Of a stretch of DNA of 64,000 nucleotides, positions 23,908-33,493 are shown piece by piece; position 1 is the stretch's first letter; every line of letters starts with the position of its first letter. The notes under the pieces are model-generated. The model was not told the origin of the DNA. It did not search any database and saw only the letters and a list, made by a program, of their open reading frames with translations. This stretch comes from Axinella damicornis (taxonomy: Eukaryota > Porifera > Demospongiae > Axinellida > Axinellidae), in assembly GCA_963931865.1 (NCBI GenBank), contig OZ007515.1, positions 4,761,321 to 4,825,320 of the forward strand, in the 5' to 3' direction. Made by a program: the position numbers and the translations under genes.

Positions 23908-24593
23908 ATCGAGGGGCAACTGCACTCCTGGTAGCCGCGGTTAAACGGTAGTGCAAGCTAAGTGTGACAGTTCATTCCAATTATCACACATCACGTGAGT
24001 ACCATGATAGCTATGATCAGAAATTACTTAGAGTGCTCTCGAGTACCCATTCATAAACTGCATGTAGCTGCGTTGCAACCACGGTTGCGACTTGCCGTAG
24101 CGCAAGCTATGCCACGTGGCACCCGTGCTCAGTCGATTGCGAGCAATGGTGACCAAAAGGAAGACAAGACATTATTACAGCACTCGCAACTTCCCCAGCA
24201 CGGTGAGTTTTGGCATGCAAGCGTCAGTAAACGACAGCGATCACGGGTGTGTGGTCAGAATCTTCGTGTGCCTTTCCTAAGAACGGTACTGCCACCGGAA
24301 GTTGAAGAGAGCGCTTGAGCAATGGCGGCCACGGCGAGACAAAAGCGCTCATATCTCCGCCACCAAGGTGAGTTTCAGCACAATTATTTTGATTTTGTGT
24401 CACTGCATGATAGCGATCACAACAGTATAGTCAGAATCTCTGTACACCATTCCTAGCACTCATTACATTATTTACGCGGCACAATTTTTTCCCCTACCAG
24501 GAGTGTAATTTACATTACGCGGCACAAGTTTTCCCCTACCAGGAGTGTAATTACGCGGCACAATTTTTCCCCTACCAGTAGTGTAATTTATAA
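23908..24593 (+). promoter_or_regulatory. Promoter / first-exon module of the kinase gene, tandemly duplicated inside
   Basis: The module begins with GAGGGGCAACTGCACTCCTG and contains two related sub-units, each with a short ATG block ending at a strong donor. They are 24146-24202, followed by GTGAGTTTTG, and an ATGGCGGCC block beginning about 24322, followed by GTGAGTTTCAGC. Each is then followed by a GCGATCAC...GTCAGAATC stretch. Only the first block has the right phase (19 full codons) to join the next kinase exon. Three direct copies of TTACGCGGCACAA...CCCCTACCAGGAGTG follow at 24467-24593; CTACCAGGAGTG is the reverse complement of the opening CACTCCTGGTAG, so the whole may be a mobile element. 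A second, shorter copy is at 38078-38497. Confidence 0.5.
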
Positions 24594-27500
24594 ATATCTC
24601 TTGAGTGATTTACAAATGTACTAGCTAGCTAGGACATTAATTTGATAAATGTCTGTAATCAATATGCTGCATGGAATGTACATTGATATCCCATTTTGAC
24701 ACAAATGGCACCCCATACTCGTTCGTTCCCAGGTTCACACAAGAGCCTGGGAATGAAGCTACTATTGGGACTGTATGATACATCATCATGAGTCGGTGAT
24801 GTCAGTGGTGTGGCATTGTTACTTCCAGCTGAGCCTGAATTATGATACCAGCTTTTTGATTGAGTTTGGAAACACAATTATAGCAGAGCAAATGTACAGT
24901 TTTGTATGGATGCCAGCATGCTAGTAATATGATTTCACTTATCCTCATGGCATGAAGTTGAAATTCATAGAGATGTTTATCACAATCACATGATTTGGTG
25001 TTGCCATGGTATCTCCTCCCATTGTGCAGTTTGTGGGTGATTTTAGTAGCTACTTGACGTTTTTGAATTTGAGAAGTCTAGAGCTGCTTGGTGAAGTAGT
25101 TCAAGTCATTGACAAGTTTGCTTTTGATTCTGAGAAGTTGGAGTCTCCAGTCTGTCGTACTCCGAGAAAAGGTGGGTGATTCAGTGTGTACTCTGGTACT
25201 GCATGTATGTCACTCCCCTCGGCATGTGCCTAGCTAACTGATACGATCCTTCATAGTGCAAATGTTATATATTTACCCCGCGCGCGCATGCGCGAAGCGG
25301 GGTTAAGCAATCGTTTTGTCTGTCAGTCAGTCTCTGTCTGCAAAAAAATAATTAATCTCGCCACATAGACCCTCGAAAGGGAGTCAAATAGTAGCAAATA
25401 GCAAAAAAAAAGCTCTATGTGTACCTGACTGAAGTCAAAGGTGTTTCGTTTCGCTGTATTTCGGCCGCAGTGTTTCCTACTTTTCATAACTCTTCATAAC
25501 ATTGGCTCCACCTCTTCGTGACCTCAGAGTCCCATCAAGAACAGGACACGTAGTGCATTTGGAAACTTCATGCTTCGAGATGACCGCTAGGAAAAACAGT
25601 ACTTTCCCGCGATTTATGTACTTCATAGACTTCGTGACTATTGTTTACGCTGTTATTTCCCGCTAATTATTCGTAACATTTGGCCCCACCTCTTCAGCTT
25701 CACGTTGTTGTATATACGGTAAGCGGTCACTCCCACACCTTGGATATGGCCGGCCATACATGAACAAAGTACAGTATACGCGATAGCGATGCGCATCGGC
25801 AGAGATGTCACATTGATTGTAGCTGCACTGTATCCTGTAGACGTTCCGCGCGGGGTAGGTGTTCTATGAACACCTCTAGTAGTTTTGGTTGGAAATACTA
25901 GTACAGCTCATGACTTATTATTTTAATTTAGGCAGACATCTCATCCTGTTATATCACAGGTAGCAAGCTATAGCCTTAGGTAGGCATGAGCAGTGGCGTA
26001 GCCACGTACGCCCGGGCATGTATGGGCACGTGCCCGGGCAAAAAAAAAAAAATATATTGCCAGAGTACAGTAGCTATATATGTACATAGCTAGCTATAAA
26101 TGCTGGCAGGATATATCGATACTAAGCTAGATAGGCTAGCCAGTTATAGTTGTTCAGAGGCTGTGCAAAATGGCGCTAATGGCAAGGCAGACTCTGTTAA
26201 AATTTAAACTCAGAGCGCCGTCTCCGGTGAAAGCATATATAGGTAATAGAGCGTACGCTCTATTATCTACATGTATGGCGAAAGGAACGCCCGTGAATAG
26301 TACAGCTAGCTCGACATCTCTCTGCAGCATCGATCCTGGAACTGATGTTGCTACTCGTACATCTGGAATCTGGAGTGCAAAGCATGAAGGTGCCACGAGA
26401 GCCCATCCTGACAACTGAAAAATGAAGGTGGAAAAATTTTCCACACTTCGCGTGGACTAATCACACCTGTAAAATTTCTCCGCGCGCTGACATTACATGT
26501 AATACATGGTTGAATCTATACTGTAGCTGTAGCAGTGCTGATACACCCTCAATGCCTTTTGGCTGTATAGCTACAGCATCTTGCAAATAAGATCATGTGA
26601 TTAACTTAAATAATTACTGCTCACTTGCAGGTCTTGAAGACATGGCTCAACAACCCCAACCTCAGTATGACTTTCACTATCAAAATGTCAAACTCATTAA
26701 AACCGAAAGTCTTGGCATTGGGTCATATGGAGCTGTCTGCAAGGCCATGTGTGACGACCTCCCATGTGCCGCTAAAATCCTCCACCCCACCCTCTTTCAG
26801 TTTACCGCCCCTGGAACAACGAGTGTCATGCGAAAGTTTGAGCAAGAGTGTCGCCTTTTGAGTGCCATAAAGCACCCACACATTGTCCAGTACTTGGGCA
26901 CTTATCGTGATCCTGAATCGAGGCTGCCGGTGCTCCTAATGGAGTTAATGGATGAGAGTTTGACACGATTCCTGGAGCGAACCCAAGAGCCACTCCCTTA
27001 CCACACTGAAGTGAATCTGTGCCACGACATATTGCTGGCCCTTTCCTACCTCCACTCAAATGGCATAGTCCACCGGGACCTATCAAGCAACAACGTGCTG
27101 CTGATAGCAGGCAGCAGGGCCAAAGTGACAGACTTTGGGATGGTGAAGCTTTACGATGTGAACCGCAGCACAGCTCACCTCACCCCCCTCACTCTGTGCC
27201 CTGGCACAGTTGCATACATGTCCCCAGAAGCATTAGGGGAACCCCCTGTTTACAATGACAAGCTGGACTCCTTTTCCCTCGGTGTCCTTGGCGTGCAGAT
27301 TATGACCCGACAGTTTCCTGACCCTGGAGATCGTTTCAAGGTCATAGAAATCAGTGACCCAAGGATTCCATTGGGTAGTGTTAAAGTGGATATCCCAGAG
27401 ATTGAACGTCGCCAATCACACATCGGCTTAATCAACCCAGACCATCCCTTACTGCCAGTTGCCCTGGGCTGCTTAAAGGACAAAGACAGAGAAAGGCCAT

Positions 27501-28987
27501 CTTGTCACGACCTTTGTGGTCGCATATCCACACTGAAAGCATCTCCAATATACACTGAAAGTCTGCAGCAATCTCGAGTGAGAACTGAACCAGCACAAAG
27601 TGACCAAGCCATCGGAGAGAGGGAAGTACAACTATCACAGCAGATCCGAGACCTTCAGCAGCAGCTGCAAGGGCAGCAACTAGAAAACCAACAAAAACAG
27701 CAGCAGATTCTGGGACTGCGGAACATGCTCACTGCAAACAAAGACCAATTGCAAACTCTCCAACGACAGATCAGCAACAAAGATGAGCAACTAACCAGCA
27801 AAGACGAGCAACTAGCTGGTAAAGACCACCAGCTACAGCAGAAAGAAGCAGCAATAGCCACACGTCAGCAAGAAATTCAGCAGCTCAGACAACAGCTGCA
27901 ATCCAGTGAGCAGTTGACAGCAGAGTTTCAACAAAATCTCCTGGAGAGGGAGGAGACAGTTCGAGATCAGCAAAGACAAATCCAAGAACCGCAACAGCAA
28001 CTGAGTCAAGGAGGTGGTCGGAAACGAGAGGAGGAGGAGGCTAGTGGTGCAGCAGCAAGTGGGGGTAGCATCAAGCTGAGGTGGAGGGATGGTGGGAGGG
28101 CACCACATAAGATGTATGGGGAGGCAGTTGCTATGAATGGAAGTGTAGCTTATTTCAAACCATTTGGGGCAGTAGACGAGTACACTGTATTAAGCTACGA
28201 CTCTGCAAGTAACAATTGGTCTGAACTTCCCAGGTGTCCTAACCGTGACTTCAGCCTAGCAGTGGTCAACAACCTCCTCACTGCCATTGGTGGGAAGACA
28301 CCAAAAGGTGACTGTACCAGCTCACTCCTCAGCCTCACTTATAAGAAATGGACGAAGCAGTTCCCCCCCATGCCAAACAAGCGCTGGTTGACTGTTGTAG
28401 TGTGCAGTGGTAGGTCTCTGGTGGTGGCAGGAGGAACAGGAGAAGGGGATCTGAGTACTGTTGAGGTAATGGACACGGAGACCCTACAGTGGTCCACAGC
28501 CAGCAGCCTCCCACACCCACTCTACCAAGCGACTGCAACACTCTGTGGAGACAAGGTTTACATGCTGGGGGGCTGGGATGGAAATAAACTTTCTAACTCA
28601 GTTTTCACCTGCCCGCTGGCTACCCTCCTCCAGTCTTGCCAGTCCAAGTCCGGATCCCTGGGAGCACGAATGAAAACTTTGTCATTAGCTAGTGAACCTA
28701 AAGTGTGGCACCAGCTAGCTGATACCCCAGTTACCCTCTCCACATGTGCCTCACTGCATGGACGACTGCTGGCATTGGGTGGGAAGGATTCAGATGGAAA
28801 ACCGACAACTGCCATTCATGCATACAACACGACAACCAACTCCTGGGAGATCGTCAGTCACATTGCAACTCCTCGATATCGATGTCTAGTGGCAGTTCTC
28901 GCTCACAATGAACTCATGGTAGTGGGTGGCTGTGCACCTGGTGGCAGTACTGTCGACGTCTCTGTAGGAATTGCCACCATTGTTTAA
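24146..28987 (+). CDS. Protein kinase / coiled-coil / Kelch-repeat fusion protein
   Basis: Proposed exons are 24146-24202 (MVTKRKTRHYYSTRNFPST), 25030-25171 (FVGDFSSYLTFLNLRSLELL...) and 26631-28987, which join in frame to give 851 residues. The last exon alone holds the domains. The kinase domain has a glycine loop G95-G100 (GIGSYG), lysine K115 in CAAKIL, HRDLSSNNV at about 214, DFG at about 234 and MSPEA at about 263. A Gln/Glu-rich coiled coil spans about 390-527. A C-terminal Kelch propeller (about 545-851) has five Gly-Gly turns (IGGKTPKG, AGGTGEG, LGGWDGN, LGGKDSDG, VGGCAPGG). All core catalytic residues are present, so it should be an active Ser/Thr or dual-specificity kinase. Substrate unknown; the Kelch part probably binds a partner. 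A shorter form could start at ATG 26642. The first exon is the least certain. A truncated copy of its 3' end follows at 29.2 kb. Confidence 0.85.
25271..25866. mobile_element. Possible MITE with CG-rich ends in the kinase intron
   Basis: The left end ACCCCGCGCGCGCATGCGCG faces CCGCGCGGGGT at the right end about 590 bp away, giving a 10-11 bp inverted repeat. The left end is itself palindromic (CCCCGC...GCGGGG). There is no coding capacity and no clear target duplication. The element call is weak. Confidence 0.3.
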
Positions 28988-29204
28988 TTTCCTCCTGAAT
29001 TGTAGTTATTGCAACAATTACTGTCGTTGTAATTAAATTGCTGTCCACTCTGCACCACAATAAATCTTTGAAGTATAGTCAATCTATGGCAGGTACATAA
29101 CCGTTGTATAAATTCAACTCATGGTGTCTGGGAATGGAATGGTAGAATTTGACATGCAGTGAGCCATGGACCCAATCTTCTCCCTCTCAGTGAGTGACTG
29201 ACTC

Positions 29205-29330
29205 CACATGGCAACTCCTCAATCTCGATGACTAGTTGACGTTTCCCTTGCAATGAACTCATGATAGTGGCTGGCTTTGAATCTGGTGACAAACCTGACT
29301 CGGTAGAAGTTGCCACCATTATTTGACTTC
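29205..29330 (+). pseudogene. Tandem fragment of the Kelch gene 3' end
   Basis: This stretch repeats, with many substitutions, the last 120 bases of the kinase/Kelch coding sequence at about 28866-28990. Shared blocks include CAATGAACTCATG, GGTGGC/GGCTGGCTTTG and TTGCCACCATT(G/A)TTTGA. It starts only some 220 bp after the real stop codon and has lost the reading frame. It is probably the remnant of a tandem duplication. Confidence 0.7.
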
Positions 29331-29939
29331 CTCATTTCAATGTTTATATGTAGTTGTCAGATCAATAGTTAAGACAAGCCCAGAGAGCCTCAACTGAACC
29401 TCCCCCCTAAGCTATATGAATCATGGTCATGGAATGAATTGAACAATGTCATGCAGTTAGCTTGTCTTTCCTCCTAACCATGGACCCGATCTCTGGCTCC
29501 CTCCCAGTGAGTGGCTCCAGTGACTCTGATGTGGAGTGGAGGGGGCCCTCCCTCCAGCGAGGGACTGGCAAGTAGCTCTGAATCAAGGTATGCCAGTGCC
29601 ATGGACTGCAGTGTACCTAAATCATACAGTGCATGAAGTGTAGCAAGTTGCAAAATCATGTCTGATTTGTCGTGCTTTGCTAACCAGTCAGTTCTGCTAT
29701 TATCAGTTGACCTGTCTTGACCTCTCTCTCCAGGTTACCAATAGCCAGGTGCTCTACGCCATGAATGGACAGTTTGTAGCCCTTGGTAGAGTGGACCCAG
29801 CAGAGGTATGAAAGTTCAGCGTTGACATTAACTCGGTCTGTATGTCTTCACTGTGCTAGCTTGTCCAAGAGCACCCGGATGTGATGAAGTTTGTGAAGTC
29901 CAGAGCTCCCGGGCCCTCATTGAATTCCTGGGCCTCGGT

Positions 29940-29940
29940 T

Positions 29941-29971
<31 letters not shown>
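29940..29971. repeat. (TG)n microsatellite
   Basis: A run of about 30 bases of TG, continuing as imperfect TGTG-rich sequence to about 30120. It follows directly on the donor-like GTTGGT of the orphan exon ending at 29937. Confidence 0.95.
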
Positions 29972-29974
<3 letters not shown>

Positions 29975-30162
29975 TGTAGTGTGTGTGTGAGACTACGTGC
30001 ATGTGTGTGATCCTGTGAGATTGTGATCGTGAGTGTACATGTATTTGTGATTGTGTGTTCGTGTGTGTGCATGTGTGTCTGTAAGAGAGGTGTGTATGTG
30101 TGTGAGAGTGTGTTTGGAGTGTGTAAGTTTGTGGACTGGGTATGTTGGTACAACGTGAGTTA

Positions 30163-30899
30163 CCGTATATCTTCTAAAAATTCGGCATCCCTAATTATTC
30201 GGCACCCCTTCACGCAAATGGGAAAAATTGTCTCTAATTTCGGCAAGGGAATTCCCAAATATTGAATTTAATCTCTAATTGTAATACGTTTTCGGCAGCT
30301 TGCCGTCCTGTCCGAGAGGCTTATAATATGCCAGTCAAGGAGAGAGATCGGTGAGTTCGGTGCTGTTTAAAGCCCCGAGCGGTGAAAGCTCCAAGCTGTC
30401 GCCAATGCACACGAGCCCCCGGAAGTCAACCGATCGATTCGACGTAGCTAGTAGCTACGTGCCACGTTGACCAATTGGTGAAAGCCCTGCGCTGGAGTAC
30501 ACTCGCAAACCTCCGAGTCTTGCCCTGACCCTGAGAGTCAACAGAGATGAACACAGAACGACACGGGGTGAGTACCAGGGGGTATCGATCGCACGGTAAC
30601 AGCCTGCGGCACAGTTCGAGATCGTTCGCTTCACACACCGACAATTCGGGCCGACGCAGGTGCTAGTCGAAAGTATGGAGTGTCGCAGTCTGTACGTACG
30701 TCGCCCTGCCGGTATAGCTGCTCGATCTTGAGACTTGAATCTCGAGCGGAAAAAAACCGACCGACCGACCGCGGGTAACACTTCTAATTATTCGGCACTT
30801 TTGCATTTTGGTACAAATTTTGCGATTTTACTTCTAATTATTTCGGCAAAGCTTATGAATAATTAATAAAAACCTGCCGAATTTTTAGAAGATATACGG
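30163..30899. mobile_element. TA-flanked MITE with perfect 25-bp TIRs
   Basis: The left terminus opens CCGTATATCTTCTAAAAATT and the right terminus is its exact inverted copy over 25 bases, with TA on both outer sides. A second pair, TAATTATTCGGCA in the left part and repeated inside the right part, extends the symmetry. The 737-bp interior codes for nothing convincing. The identical ends suggest recent insertion. The CCGTA start links it with the element at 14.4 kb. Confidence 0.85.
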
Positions 30900-31076
30900 T
30901 ATGACATAGCTCAGCCTGTGTTGTGCAATACCCCAGGTCTGCTGCGAGGAGTGGGCCCAGAAAAGAGGATAGCTACTCTACCTCACAACACCAGACGGTG
31001 CAGAGAGACTCACACAGGTCAACATCCTAGTGACTGGGAACAACGACAGCTCTGACTTTATGGTACAACGTGCCAG

Positions 31077-31782
31077 GTATGATCGCATTGATTGTGCAGA
31101 CTACTAGCCAGGTATGATAATCGTCAGGGGGCGAGCTTGAGCGAGACCTGTTCTGGGAATGAAGGATGAGTACATGCAAAGTACGGTTTTCACCTATCAC
31201 AACATATGAAGATGTACTGATATGGGTAGAAGTGCTCATGGAAGAGCCAGTCAGCAATTTCAGAGACAGTATGGCTACATTCAAGACTCAGCAATGCCCC
31301 TTTGCTCATCAGTCCCAGCTTGTCGCCACAGCTCTGTCTGACTGCCTCTCTCTCTCTCACTGAAGCGTGGGTCCCCTTCACTCATCTGCATTAGCATCTC
31401 GCCTCCGCAGCCTAGCACCCCTTCGGTCAGCGGTCTGTTCAGCTATTTCCATGTGCAGCAACATCACATTTTAATACAGAAGAACGAACAATGCTAGAAA
31501 AAATAGTTCCGTTACTACTCTACATTTACATTTCCAGGGCAGTCCAAGTGAAGGCAAGTGGCCCTACTACAGCAGAACTTTCTATGATTGCCCACTAGGG
31601 GCCCTGACTTGGACACAGTAGCTATCCTCCCCATCCCACCATCCATGACCAGCCCCTCTCTCTTGGAATGAAACAAGGGGTGGGGCTCATTATCAGTTGA
31701 AGAATTTGACAGTGGTAAACATCCATTTTGCATTACAATTTGTACTTCAATGAAACTGTATAACCAATTTTCAACAATTGTG
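31077..31782. other. Spacer, no gene seen
   Basis: No supported gene or repeat. Short frames on both strands contradict each other. It separates the TAG-interrupted orphan exon from the decayed duplicate of the PDZ-like gene. Confidence 0.4.
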
Positions 31783-33493
31783 TTGGAGAACATATCTAGC
31801 ATCTAGCTAGTCATGCAAGCAGAATTTTCCACGCTTGAGTTAGAGTTAAATTCAGACTGGAGCACTGGCAACTTGAACGCCTTGATATTTGTCTATTGGA
31901 AAAAAATTGAGTAATTTGACTAAGGGGTTACAAGCTGCTGCATCTGATTGGTAGCTTTATAGATGGTTTGTGAAGTGGAAGACTATCAGAACCGTCCATA
32001 CTGCAAAGTCATGTATTGTAATGGCATAAATACCTGCAGCAGAGGAAACATGCAACTGAACTACTTTGTCTTTTACTCAACATATATGGTCCATCTCGGA
32101 GAGCCTGGCTGATGAAATTGGAGTGCTTGGTACTTCTGAGTGGAAAGGGTCGACTGAGGAAGTGGTCACTGTATACAATCTGGCAATGGCTGAGTTGAGA
32201 ACGCCGAGGGACATGGACATTGTCCAGAGTGTGCTCCAAATCCTTGAAGATCATGAGAAAAGGACACACCGGGTTCGTGATACATGACACATTGTGCATG
32301 TGTTCATCTTCTGCAGCTATCACCATGGTAACGTTGTTGTCACTCACTCCTTCAGTTCTCCATAAAAGAAGCGGCGGGCCAGTAGGTTGCTGAGGTACTT
32401 CTGCTGTGCCATGCCGGAGGGCAGGTGAATGTTTGATGCATATCACTGTATTGTGTTGATCCATCTCTTTACACACTGGTCTGCATGTCTGTCTGTCTAT
32501 CTGTCTGTCTGTCTGTCTAGTAGTTGTCTCTTATACATGCAATCACCTTTACACATGTGCATCTCCGCTTTTAAGGCCTCCATAATAGCAGCTGGCACCT
32601 CCCCTCCCCTCTTCATGAGCCACCTACCCCTGCCTCTGCCCTCTCTCAGGAGCTGCCTCCCCCTACCTCTGCAGCTGCCCTCCCTCAGGAGCCACCTCCC
32701 GAGTCCCCACACCTCCTTCAGGAGCAGCAGTCTCTGCTATAAGTCTCCACTAGACTCTGCTAGTCTCTGCTAGTCTCTGCTAGTCTCTGCTGCATAGTCC
32801 TTTATCAATTTTAGCACACAAGCAACACAATAAACTTTCGATTATACCATAAGCTTACATGTTTTTTCTGCATGTGCTAATAGTGCATGGGTGGGGTCCT
32901 CACAACAATACACCTGACTTAAGTAATCTGTGATCTTGGCAATTGCATTGTGTTTCAAATCTCTCTAATGATTCAAGCAAACGTGTACAACAGGCGGTAG
33001 CAAGAACTGCATGATGTGCAAGCTCTAGAATAATTTAATGACAAAAAATAATACATACATGTACACCTGTATGGTATAAAACTGAACTGATGATAATACA
33101 CGACAACACATACAAAAATGGTGAACTGAGGAAACACTACACAAATCAGAGAGTGAGTGGGATACACACACAAGCTACAGAAGCATGCACGTAGTTGGTG
33201 GTGAGTATACTGGATCTCATGCAGGTTATAGGTTAGCCATTGTATTAATTAACTATCATAGACATGAATGAACTTCGGGGAAAGTCTGCTTTCAGATGAC
33301 CATGACAACCCCCAAAACCATTAATTGTGTCCTCTGCAATTTAATTATTCTTTGCAATAGTTGTAGTGATATGTAGACAATGGCATGGATATGTATCTGT
33401 CTGATTATACTTTATCTGTGCATGAATTAGGTTGCTTCCTGTGATTAAAATTAGCACAATATGTGCCAGCATGTTTGAATTATCACAACAATT
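31783..33493 (+). pseudogene. Chimeric duplicated block: PDZ-gene fragment plus tail of beta-helix gene 2
   Basis: 31783-33040 repeats 22211-23440. In this copy the acceptor CAACAG before the SLADEIGVLGTSE exon has become CAACAT, the exon has a deletion after GTSE, and the small YSTKEAGQKVAE exon now contains TAG, so it is inactive. From about 33250 the sequence switches to a copy of 9917-10135, the last codons and 3' flank of gene 2 (GACATGAATGAACTTCGGG...). That second block is cut at 33493 by the DNA transposon. Two unrelated source segments have therefore been joined side by side. Confidence 0.75.
32490..32518. repeat. (GTCT)n microsatellite
   Basis: About seven GTCT units in the duplicated copy of the intron; the parent copy at about 22920 lacks them, so the run expanded after the duplication. 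Confidence 0.85.

Larger units (their letters stand above)
29734..31076 (+). pseudogene. Three orphan exons, one with an in-frame TAG
   Basis: Exon-like blocks with flanking AG and GT: 29734-29805 (VTNSQVLYAMNGQFVALGRV...), 29860-29937 (LVQEHPDVMKFVKSRAPGPS...) and 30937-31076 (VCCEEWAQKRG, then TAG at 30970-30972, then LLYLTTPDGAERLTQVNILV...). All three are in the same phase and read well on either side of the TAG. The intron between the second and third contains a TG microsatellite and a 737-bp MITE. I do not recognise the protein. Either the gene is newly inactivated, the TAG is an assembly error, or an internal acceptor just after GATAG is used. It may belong with the PDZ-like gene family whose duplicate lies just downstream. 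Confidence 0.4.

Noticed and set aside
24322..24367. ATGGCGGCC block as the first coding exon of the kinase gene
   Set aside because: It ends in a phase that meets TGA at the next exon; the upstream ATG block at 24146 joins in frame and was preferred.
30426..30781. Minus-strand frames of 72 and 108 codons
   Set aside because: They lie wholly inside a 737-bp MITE and show no domain.
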